From contig CANMNU010000088.1 in assembly GCA_947499175.1 (NCBI GenBank), positions 1 to 5,413 of the forward strand: 5,413 nucleotides of DNA, in the 5' to 3' direction. The notes beneath the pieces are model-generated. The model had not been told where the DNA came from. It worked only from the letters and a program-made list of their open reading frames with translations, and did no database searches. Below, piece by piece: positions 1-5,413 of this stretch. This DNA comes from Alphaproteobacteria bacterium (GTDB taxonomy: Bacteria > Pseudomonadota > Alphaproteobacteria > Paracaedibacterales > CAITNM01). Position 1 is the first letter of the stretch, and each line of letters opens with the position of its first letter. Position numbers and translations under genes: made by a program.

Positions 1-58
1 CATATTCTGCGCAAAAATCATCCAGCAAAACAAATAAGTCTGTGATATCTTTCTTCAT
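1..58 (-). CDS. Probable IS transposase, N-terminal fragment (cut by window edge)
   Basis: An ATG at 56-58 opens a minus-strand frame that runs without a stop to the window edge, giving 19 visible residues: MKKDITDLF, then VLLDDFCAEY. The pattern M-K-x-D-I-T-x-L-F/Y-x-x-x-D-D-F-C is what I recall at the N-terminus of DDE transposases of IS982-like and related IS4/IS5-type elements, which are common in AT-rich host-associated alphaproteobacteria. The catalytic DDE residues lie outside the window, so the family cannot be fixed. No Shine-Dalgarno sequence precedes the ATG; the preceding bases on the coding strand are ACGGCCTTCC. The call rests on a short match. An unrelated small protein is possible. 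Confidence 0.5.
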   Translation of the reverse strand, partial: MKKDITDLFVLLDDFCAEY

Positions 59-59
59 G

Positions 60-107
60 GAAGGCCGTTTATTAAATCAATAGCTAATCTTAGCTAAAAC
101 TGCCTTC
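60..107. repeat. GC-rich inverted repeat GAAGGC...GCCTTC
   Basis: GAAGGC at 60-65 is the exact reverse complement of GCCTTC at 102-107, the latter touching the stop codon of the upstream gene. The arms flank 36 bases of mostly A/T sequence that contains a smaller palindromic pair. It could fold as a branched hairpin in the transcript ending the upstream gene, though no T-run follows it, or be part of an IS end. A six-base match could also be chance. Confidence 0.35.
81..97. promoter_or_regulatory. Two TAGCTA palindromes one helical turn apart
   Basis: The perfect palindrome TAGCTA occurs at 81-86 and again at 91-96, a 10-base period. Each copy is followed by A, so TAGCTAA is also a direct repeat. 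The sequence can equally be read as an inverted pair (TAGCTAA, TC, TTAGCTA). It sits 23 to 38 bases upstream of the probable transposase ATG, with a TTTAAT box (71-76, minus strand) in between. A protein-binding site controlling the transposase, or a transposase-binding site near an IS end, would fit. This is inference from symmetry and position only. Confidence 0.35.
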
Positions 108-784
108 TAACTCTCGCAAATACTCACTTCTAATCCAGAATTGGGGTTGTTAGGATTAGCGCCAATTCCAGGCGTAAGAATTGGTTGAACTATTCCGGGT
201 ATAAATCCAGAAGGAGGAATTATTCCAGCTTGGCATATTCCTGCCCCCACCCCTCCTGGTTGTGTCATACCTTGCCCCATCGTTCCGGGTTGCCCACCAC
301 CTGGAATAGCTCCGCCAGGCATAAATAACCCAGAAGCCCCCATTCCTGGAATGCACCATCCTGGCTGACCAAATGCGGGATTACCAAACTGTTGACCAGG
401 TTGACATTGAGTTGGTGCTCCACCTTGATTTGTATTAGAAGGATACCCGCCCTGCCCCCATTGCCCTGCACCTTGTTGATTGTTTAAATTGAAGCCTTGC
501 TGATAGGGCATAGCACCAGAAGCAATGTTTGGTTGCATTCTTGGCAACATTTGACCTTGCCCAAATGGCAACATTCCCGGTGAGCACAGTCCATCTCTGC
601 CTTGTATCAGCATACCTGAATTATCAATACCAGGAAGCATCATTCCAGGCATAATATGTGGTTGACTACCATAAATGTTTATCCCTCCAGACTGGAGGCC
701 AGCATTATTTGAAGCAGTACATGTAGTTGCAGCGTCTATAGAATTTAGACACAACCCAATCACCAATATGTAAAATTTTTTCAT
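107..784 (-). CDS. Secreted Gly/Pro/Gln-rich protein with six cysteines, unknown function
   Basis: This 225-residue protein matches no family I recognise. It opens with a classic Sec signal peptide: MKK, a hydrophobic core (residues 4-12), then NSIDA with probable cleavage near residues 18-19. The mature chain is low in charge and dominated by Gly, Pro, Gln, Asn, Met and Ile. It has 12 Pro-Gly dipeptides and a Gln/Gly/Asn-rich middle (about 85-140). Its six cysteines (22, 67, 127, 144, 184, 223) could form three disulfides in the periplasm or outside the cell. Four cysteines begin Cys-x-Pro/Ala-Gly modules. No long helices or barrel strands are evident, so a disordered or extended structural, surface or matrix protein is likely. 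The ATG at 782-784 is the only start that supplies the signal peptide; no Shine-Dalgarno sequence precedes it. It lies 91 bases after tamB and probably has its own promoter. The coding frame is intact. Its base composition is richer in G+C than tamAB, which the Gly/Pro codons explain. Confidence 0.75.
   Translation of the reverse strand: MKKFYILVIGLCLNSIDAATTCTASNNAGLQSGGINIYGSQPHIMPGMMLPGIDNSGMLIQGRDGLCSPGMLPFGQGQMLPRMQPNIASGAMPYQQGFNLNNQQGAGQWGQGGYPSNTNQGGAPTQCQPGQQFGNPAFGQPGWCIPGMGASGLFMPGGAIPGGGQPGTMGQGMTQPGGVGAGICQAGIIPPSGFIPGIVQPILTPGIGANPNNPNSGLEVSICES
167..586 (-). repeat. Degenerate Cys-x-Pro-Gly modules within the secreted protein
   Basis: Within the exported protein, four cysteines start a similar motif: CSPGM (residue 67), CQPGQ (127), CIPGM (144) and CQAGI (184). 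The last two modules align best over about 23 residues: Cys, Pro/Ala-Gly, a small spacer, Ser-Gly-Phe or Ser-Gly-Leu-Phe, Met/Ile-Pro-Gly, then a second Pro-Gly. The units are diverged and irregularly spaced (60, 17 and 40 residues), so they are old or loosely selected duplications rather than a recent tandem array. They do not show the strict three-residue period of collagen-like chains. Confidence 0.5.
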
Positions 785-798
785 TAATCATTGCAATT

Positions 799-826
799 AT
801 TAAATCACTTAATATTAATTTGTCAT
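799..826 (-). promoter_or_regulatory. Candidate sigma70-type promoter for the secreted protein gene
   Basis: On the minus strand, ATGACA (821-826, 5 of 6 to TTGACA) is followed after 16 bases by TTTAAT (799-804, 5 of 6 to TATAAT). The -10 box ends 14 bases before the ATG at 784, so transcription would begin only a few bases upstream of the start codon and leave a very short leader. The whole gap is extremely A/T-rich, so matches to A/T-rich boxes are expected by chance. Confidence 0.4.
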
Positions 827-835
827 AATAAAGTA

Positions 836-860
836 AAAAAATAGTTAATGACTATATTTT
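836..860 (-). terminator. Weak A/T-rich terminator-like hairpin after tamB
   Basis: Seventeen bases beyond the tamB stop codon the minus strand reads AAAATATAGT, loop CATTA, ACTATTTTTT. This forms a five-base perfect stem (ATAGT/ACTAT), extended by four A:T pairs after one mismatch, and runs into a stretch of seven T. The position and T-run suit a Rho-independent terminator of the tam operon. The stem has a single G:C pair, so it would be inefficient, and read-through into the next gene is plausible. Confidence 0.35.
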
Positions 861-875
861 AAAAATAGCCTACTC

Positions 876-3857
876 CTAATACCGCTTAATCCAACTAATT
901 CCAACACCGGAATTTTGTGCTCCACCAACATCGCCCTGCAATGCAAAATTTTTACCAAGTGGGGTGGACACAATCACCTTGCTAGTTTCGCTACCCGCGC
1001 CTTGCTCAATGCCGACCTGTACTTTACCAAACTCCTTACCAATACGCACAGCCTGTGTAGTTTTGCCGGCAGCACGCTCGGCTGGTGTAGCATCCTTATC
1101 ATTTTCAGCTGCCCCGCCTCGAGTAGTCGTTTTAAATTCAAATTGATCAAACCCAAGACTTGATCGCATTTTTTCAAAAAAACCAGATTTATTATTGCTG
1201 GTTGATTTTGTAAGCTCAGCCAATTGAATACTTTGCAAAACAGACACTTCACCAAGCCTTTTGCCAAACAGTAATAATGCCAAAACCTCTTCCTTAGCCA
1301 TTGACGGAATTGATGTGAAATCAACAATAGTGTTGTGCCCAGTTCCCTTAATTTCAATTGCAACAACAACACCTTCACCTAAATCTTTAATCGCTTTAAT
1401 ATTTAAACGTGGGTTGTTTCGATCATCATCAACAAAGGTCACTAGCCCATGGGTTACTTTTAAGACTTTACCCAAAACATCTAAAACACCTTCGTGCAAT
1501 TCAACGCTACCCACTAAGAATGGGTTAACAATTGATTTTTTAACATAAATACCTCCAAACCAAGCAGTTTTTACGCCTGTACCCGTAACTTTAAATGAAC
1601 CCGGTGGCGCATGTACCAAAATATCTAAAGGAAATGCTGTGCCAGTATTTTTTTCTTGAACTTTTTCTTGCTTAATTTTTTTATCAACAATACCTGGGAT
1701 CATTTTTTCAGAATTTTCAGTAATAAAATATTCTGCATTTTCTAATGTTACTTCACCTTTACAGTTAACATTTGCCCCTGTGCCAGCTATTAGCAAACGT
1801 CCACTAGCATCACTAATGAAACTATCATTTTGTGAAATTCTTAAGTGATTAAGGTATAACGGAACATGAAAGATTGGGGCAAAAATATTACTAAAATCAA
1901 CCCAACCTTCACCGCGCAACTGCCCGTGAGCTGGGTCATTACTACCTGTAATATCTTTACCATCAAACCGTGTGATTACCAATTTCCTACCTTGAGCTTT
2001 GGCCCTTATAGTTATGTCTTTATAAAAAGTTCCCACTTCGTTGTGCTCATAGAGCCCATTATCTGCATCAACTGAACCATCGAAGGCAATATTTTCAAGC
2101 GCCCCCTTACCATGTAAGTTAATGTTAATATCACCGAAAATACGGTCCCCCGTAGCGAGCCAATCGGTCAACAAACTTAAACGTATTATCCCTTTTAGGT
2201 GAGCATCAACCGCCATTGTTTCCAGATTAATTTTGCCATTACTTTGACAATTAATTTTGTCTTGGTCTTGAACAGTTAGCTTCCAGGTAGCAATTGAATT
2301 ATCAAGACTTGCATCAAAATGTGCAGATAAATTATTTAAAATTTTACACACTTCACGGTTTTGATACTTTTGCCAGCCCCCTTGAGTTAAATCTAATTTA
2401 ACGGTTAATGGCTTTTGAGATATTTTTTTTATCTGTCCATTTAGCAAGCCAGTAACACTACCTTGTCCCAATAAAATTTTCATGGGCTCAAGCTGTATAT
2501 TGCGTAAATTAAGCGTGCCACAATCAGCAAATTTAAAATCAAGCAATTCAAGTAAACCGCCACAAAACTGAATTTTTGCATTTGCCAACCCTTTTTGCCA
2601 ATCGTAAATAGCAGGTTTTAACAGGGCAAATTGTAAGTCATGCAATTTCAGCTTCAACTTTTGAATGTGAAGATATTTGGCTGTGCTATCAAAATCAACA
2701 TTTGCTTCAAAAGCATGGTTAAGATACTTTCCTTTTGTAAGTGTAAATTTTCCATGACCTAGGCCATTTTGCAGATCCAGCGAAACATTTAAAGGTAAAT
2801 GAAAATCGTTACTGTGTACCACCCCTTGACCGTGTAAATTAATAACACCTTGGTCAAAATCTTTGACCTTAGAAAGTGAGGCCTTAAAATTCAAGTGCCC
2901 CTTAGCACCGGGTAGAAATTGTTTCAAAAACACTTCCAAATCATCTGCCGCAATTTCACTAAAACCATTAATCTCAAATGGTTTCAAGTTAATAGAAACA
3001 TCGATAGTTGCTGTGTTATTAGCATTGGCATGCAACTTTGCACGTAATTTCAGATTATTAGAATCTTCTATACTACATTCACCCGTCAGCACATGACCGC
3101 TGCTAGTGGTTATTTTAAAAGGTTTAAGTTGCCATTCAGGGCTCTTAACAAGTAGCGCTGTAATTGAAACATCTTCTTTTAAAAAATGGGAAAAATGCTC
3201 TGGAAAAAATGCGCAAACATTTGCGGTACCTAAAAAATTGATACTATTTTCATATATTTGCGCAATCAAGGATAATTTGTGGGTTAACCACAAACCATTG
3301 ATTTGTAATTGTGTATGGTCACTTAGGGGAGTCAGTTTTAATATTAACTCTTCATCGTTATGAATAATTTGTAAAACACTAGCGTTGCTCTGGCTTTTTA
3401 AATTTAAGCTTATCTTTTTTTGATCAAGGTTTAATTTAGCTACATCCAGATTTTCAAACCACTGCAAGTAATTTGAAAAATTGTGCAAACTGTAAGCGAT
3501 AATTTCAGGTGAAACATTTGAAAAATTAAACTTATCTGATTCTATGTTTGGCAAAATATTAATTTCACCAATGTTTAAATTAATTTTGTTAAATGAAAAA
3601 TCCTTAATTTTCCAAGTAACATCCCTAAGCGTTGCGACTATTTGTTTTTTATTGGTAACACTAACTTCTGCAATATTTAAAGCAAAAGGGAATTGATAGG
3701 TTCTTCTTAGTTTAATTAAGCTTATTTTATATGGTGTACAAAATTTAACAGCTGTTCGCAGTAAACTAATTTGCACAGGTTTAACTTGCAAAAGTGCATA
3801 CAACAAACCAAAAATAAAAAAGCTTATTAAAATACGTTTTAAAAGGTTGTATATCAA
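876..3857 (-). CDS. tamB: TamB, inner-membrane-anchored subunit of the TAM
   Basis: TamB is the inner-membrane-anchored periplasmic partner of TamA. Family members form a long beta-taco with a hydrophobic groove bridging the two membranes, and act in outer-membrane protein assembly and phospholipid transport (AsmA-like family). Here the product has 993 residues: a basic N-terminus and a single hydrophobic anchor (about 7-24), a long body of alternating beta-strand pattern (about 45-650), and a clear TamB_C/DUF490 domain (about 660-993). The diagnostic C-terminal landmarks are present: Val-x-Gly-x-Val-x-Leu-x-x-Gly-x-Leu-x-Val-Leu-Gly-Lys (782-797), LLLFGKRL (861-868), LGFD (901-904) and an aromatic end (SWIKRY). 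It is shorter than E. coli TamB (about 1259), the loss being in the repetitive body. A Lys/Asp/Ala/Glu-rich insert (about 912-931) and a charged linker (about 724-738) interrupt the terminal domain. The start is taken as TTG at 3855-3857, because the next Met is at residue 459 and the anchor begins right here. The coding region overlaps tamA by 4 bases. Confidence 0.93.
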   Translation of the reverse strand: MIYNLLKRILISFFIFGLLYALLQVKPVQISLLRTAVKFCTPYKISLIKLRRTYQFPFALNIAEVSVTNKKQIVATLRDVTWKIKDFSFNKINLNIGEINILPNIESDKFNFSNVSPEIIAYSLHNFSNYLQWFENLDVAKLNLDQKKISLNLKSQSNASVLQIIHNDEELILKLTPLSDHTQLQINGLWLTHKLSLIAQIYENSINFLGTANVCAFFPEHFSHFLKEDVSITALLVKSPEWQLKPFKITTSSGHVLTGECSIEDSNNLKLRAKLHANANNTATIDVSINLKPFEINGFSEIAADDLEVFLKQFLPGAKGHLNFKASLSKVKDFDQGVINLHGQGVVHSNDFHLPLNVSLDLQNGLGHGKFTLTKGKYLNHAFEANVDFDSTAKYLHIQKLKLKLHDLQFALLKPAIYDWQKGLANAKIQFCGGLLELLDFKFADCGTLNLRNIQLEPMKILLGQGSVTGLLNGQIKKISQKPLTVKLDLTQGGWQKYQNREVCKILNNLSAHFDASLDNSIATWKLTVQDQDKINCQSNGKINLETMAVDAHLKGIIRLSLLTDWLATGDRIFGDININLHGKGALENIAFDGSVDADNGLYEHNEVGTFYKDITIRAKAQGRKLVITRFDGKDITGSNDPAHGQLRGEGWVDFSNIFAPIFHVPLYLNHLRISQNDSFISDASGRLLIAGTGANVNCKGEVTLENAEYFITENSEKMIPGIVDKKIKQEKVQEKNTGTAFPLDILVHAPPGSFKVTGTGVKTAWFGGIYVKKSIVNPFLVGSVELHEGVLDVLGKVLKVTHGLVTFVDDDRNNPRLNIKAIKDLGEGVVVAIEIKGTGHNTIVDFTSIPSMAKEEVLALLLFGKRLGEVSVLQSIQLAELTKSTSNNKSGFFEKMRSSLGFDQFEFKTTTRGGAAENDKDATPAERAAGKTTQAVRIGKEFGKVQVGIEQGAGSETSKVIVSTPLGKNFALQGDVGGAQNSGVGISWIKRY
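3854..3857 (-). other. TTGA start/stop overlap joining tamA and tamB
   Basis: On the coding strand the bases TTGA contain both the TTG proposed as the tamB start and the TGA that ends tamA. This four-base overlap is typical of translational coupling by re-initiation. No convincing Shine-Dalgarno sequence lies just upstream (GGGCAAGCAT), which makes coupling the more likely way for tamB to be translated. The tamB frame stays open for at least 30 bases further upstream with no ATG, GTG or TTG, apart from a GTA and an ATT. Confidence 0.6.
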
Positions 3858-5413
3858 AATGCTTGCCCAACGCTTACGTAAAATTGATACGGAGAATCAA
3901 AAGGTTTATTACTACCGGGAACCTTACGACGTTTTAACGGAAATGCAATATCCAACCTGACAGGGGCATATTCTGTGTAATAACGCACACCAAAACCAGT
4001 ACCCCAAAGTATGTCTTTGTTGAAATTTGGCAAATTTCGTTGTGAAACACTTCCACCTTCAAGAAATGCAACGCCACCGACAGTATCGGTAAAACGGTAA
4101 CGAATTTCACCACCTAATTCTATTAACGATTCTCCGCCTAAAGGTACTTTATTTTCATCAATAGGGCTAATTAACTGATAACCATAACCACGAATCGAAC
4201 CATTACCACCACCATAAAATCTTTTGTTTGGCGGTAAATCATTAAAATTCCTAATTTTCATCAACCCGCCCCTAACAAACGTAGCAATTGTTCCCATGTC
4301 TTCATCAAGACTATTTGTTTGAAATGGAATATAAAGGCTGGCACCACCTTGGGCAATTAGCATACTTTTACTTGATCCCAAATGGCCAGTATAAGGCGTA
4401 ATACTACCATTAATGCGCATACCTCTGGTTGGATTCAACAAATCGTTAGAACCATCAATACCAACCTCAATGGGCACGCCTAACAATTGTATAAGGCTCT
4501 TTTTATTGGTTGTCTGTGGCTCAATGCTACCATTTTCAACGATTAGACCAACAGAACAAGATAATTGATCATTAAGCTGTCGTTCTACCTTACTTGAAAC
4601 CGCCATAGTTTTGCCAATGTAGGCTCTGGTTTTTTCATTAAGCACGTAGGCTTCATTCTTTAAGCTCTGGTTAGCTATTACAAAATCAGGAACATTATAG
4701 TAAATTCTGGCCTTTGTACGAATTTTAGCAACCCGCAAACTGGCACCTAAATTTTCTCCATGGCCACGTAAGTTATAGTGGTCCCACGAAATCTTAGCTT
4801 CACCGCCTTGGGTGGTTGCATAGTGCAAACCTGCAGCTACTGCCCTAGGGGCGGCTTCCGTAGTTTTAACATGCATATTAATAGGTTTTTCTTTAGCATC
4901 ATCCGCTGTGCCATCCACTGGCTTGGGGGTCACTACCACACTATCAAATAATCCAGTTTGACTTAGTAACCTGCGAGTACGTTCAACAACACGGTTATCA
5001 TAAACATCCCCCTTTTTCCAGTAAAGACGATTAGCAATAAAGCTTGCATCAAGATCTTTAGTTGGCTCAATCACCGAATCATAAATCGTTGCTAGTCCCC
5101 CTAAACGCACAGGAAAAACTAAAGCCACGCTACGTTTTTCGTGATCAATCGAACCTTCTGGGGCCTCAATATCAACAAAAGGATAACCACTTTGTGAAAA
5201 ATACTTCTTTAAAATTTCTCTACTCTTCTCAGCATGTTCAGCAATTAAATTATCACCTTTACGCAATCCAATTAAATTATCTAAATCAACATTTAAGACT
5301 GGTAATTCCTCATTATCACAGCTTTCAAGCTTTACGTGATCAACTGTATAAACTGGACCAAGGTCGCAGGTAAAACCAATAACTACAGGATTTTTTTCAA
5401 AATCTATTGTTAC
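3854..5413 (-). CDS. tamA: TamA, outer-membrane Omp85 barrel of the TAM (N-terminus outside window)
   Basis: TamA is the outer-membrane subunit of the translocation and assembly module, an Omp85/BamA-superfamily barrel whose periplasmic POTRA domains contact TamB. The frame is open to the window edge, giving 519 visible residues; E. coli TamA has 577, so roughly the signal peptide and most of the first POTRA domain are missing. Visible residues 1-20 look like the last strand of POTRA1, ending in the Gly-Pro-x-Tyr motif typical of the family. About 21-110 is POTRA2 (SQSGYPF near 74-80), 111-189 is POTRA3 (SQTGLFDSV near 151-159), and about 190-519 the barrel. The key lid-loop motif IRGY, equivalent to VRGF/VRGY, is at 407-410 (bases 4184-4195), preceded by RFYGGGNGS. 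The final strand ends in Phe (FYVSVGQAF), a proper barrel-insertion signal. A TTG at 5264-5266 could pass for a start, but POTRA homology continues upstream of it. Two cysteines (visible residues 16 and 32) lie at the POTRA1/2 boundary. It overlaps tamB by 4 bases, so one operon is expected. Confidence 0.93.
   Translation of the reverse strand, partial: VTIDFEKNPVVIGFTCDLGPVYTVDHVKLESCDNEELPVLNVDLDNLIGLRKGDNLIAEHAEKSREILKKYFSQSGYPFVDIEAPEGSIDHEKRSVALVFPVRLGGLATIYDSVIEPTKDLDASFIANRLYWKKGDVYDNRVVERTRRLLSQTGLFDSVVVTPKPVDGTADDAKEKPINMHVKTTEAAPRAVAAGLHYATTQGGEAKISWDHYNLRGHGENLGASLRVAKIRTKARIYYNVPDFVIANQSLKNEAYVLNEKTRAYIGKTMAVSSKVERQLNDQLSCSVGLIVENGSIEPQTTNKKSLIQLLGVPIEVGIDGSNDLLNPTRGMRINGSITPYTGHLGSSKSMLIAQGGASLYIPFQTNSLDEDMGTIATFVRGGLMKIRNFNDLPPNKRFYGGGNGSIRGYGYQLISPIDENKVPLGGESLIELGGEIRYRFTDTVGGVAFLEGGSVSQRNLPNFNKDILWGTGFGVRYYTEYAPVRLDIAFPLKRRKVPGSNKPFDSPYQFYVSVGQAF

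Larger units (their letters stand above)
1..106 (-). mobile_element. Possible end of an insertion sequence
   Basis: If the frame starting at 58 is a transposase, the 48 bases between it and the stop of the upstream gene should hold the element's terminal inverted repeat and transposase promoter. This stretch contains two TAGCTA palindromes and a GAAGGC/GCCTTC inverted repeat, but the other end of the element is outside the window. Neither the terminal repeat nor a target-site duplication can be identified. The boundary at 106 is therefore only the maximum extent compatible with an intact upstream gene. Confidence 0.3.

Noticed and set aside
156..471. Two minus-strand frames of 67-68 codons inside the secreted protein gene
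   Set aside because: Their Trp/Arg/Asn-rich composition is what shifted reading of Gly/Pro codons gives. The signal-peptide frame explains the region.
167..586. Collagen-like Gly-x-y triple helix in the secreted protein
   Set aside because: Pro-Gly pairs are frequent but glycine does not recur every third residue over any useful length.
743..784. Lipoprotein lipobox at Cys12 of the secreted protein
   Set aside because: The residue before the cysteine is Leu (IGLC). Lipoboxes need Gly, Ala or Ser there, so a signal peptidase I substrate is more likely.
974..1378. A 134-codon minus-strand frame inside the 3' part of tamB
   Set aside because: It overlaps the conserved TamB_C domain in another frame, is Leu/Lys/Arg-rich in the manner of a frame-shifted reading, and has no recognisable domain.
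915..3363. Several plus-strand open frames of 60-95 codons lying opposite tamB
   Set aside because: They have no family resemblance, no plausible signal or ribosome binding sites, and fall entirely within the strongly supported tamB frame. They are shadow frames.
3854..5266. tamA beginning at the TTG codon at 5264-5266
   Set aside because: The frame is open for 49 more codons to the window edge, and that stretch carries POTRA-like sequence including a Gly-Pro-x-Tyr motif. The gene is partial at its 5' end, not started here.
5062..5373. A 103-codon plus-strand frame opposite tamA
   Set aside because: It is antisense to the POTRA-coding part of tamA and shows no signal or domain.

Overview
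The window reads as a piece of an AT-rich alphaproteobacterial genome. Every gene is on the minus strand, so transcription runs from high to low coordinates: tamA (entering from the right edge), tamB, a secreted Gly/Pro/Gln-rich protein of unknown function, then the start of a probable transposase cut by the left edge. The alphaproteobacterial assignment rests on TamA. Its Omp85 barrel has an IRGY loop followed by a Gly-Gly-rich strand, and its tail (YQFYVSVGQAF) resembles alphaproteobacterial TamA as I remember it. The AT-rich composition and a nearby insertion sequence would suit a host-associated lineage such as Holosporales or Rickettsiales, but that is inference.

Right part (3854-5413): the C-terminal 519 residues of TamA, covering the end of the first POTRA domain, two more POTRA domains and the 16-stranded barrel. 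The reading frame is open to the window edge, so the true start lies outside. Middle (876-3857): a complete tamB of 993 codons with an N-terminal membrane anchor, a long beta-rich periplasmic body and a clear TamB_C (DUF490) domain. The two genes overlap by 4 bases (TTGA on the coding strand), so tamB appears to start at a TTG codon and to be translationally coupled to tamA. Together they form the TAM, an envelope-spanning module linking inner and outer membranes that acts in outer-membrane protein assembly and phospholipid transport.

Left part (1-875): a 91-base AT-rich gap holds a weak terminator-like hairpin for the tam operon and a candidate promoter for the next gene. That gene (107-784) encodes a 225-residue exported protein with 12 Pro-Gly dipeptides and six cysteines outside the signal peptide, arranged in degenerate Cys-x-Pro-Gly modules. 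I recognise no family for it. It is the least explained item here and could be a surface or matrix protein. Within 50 bases of its stop lies the ATG of a probable insertion-sequence transposase (DDFC-type N-terminus). The short gap between them contains paired palindromes and a GC-rich inverted repeat. No RNA genes, CRISPR arrays or complete mobile elements were seen.
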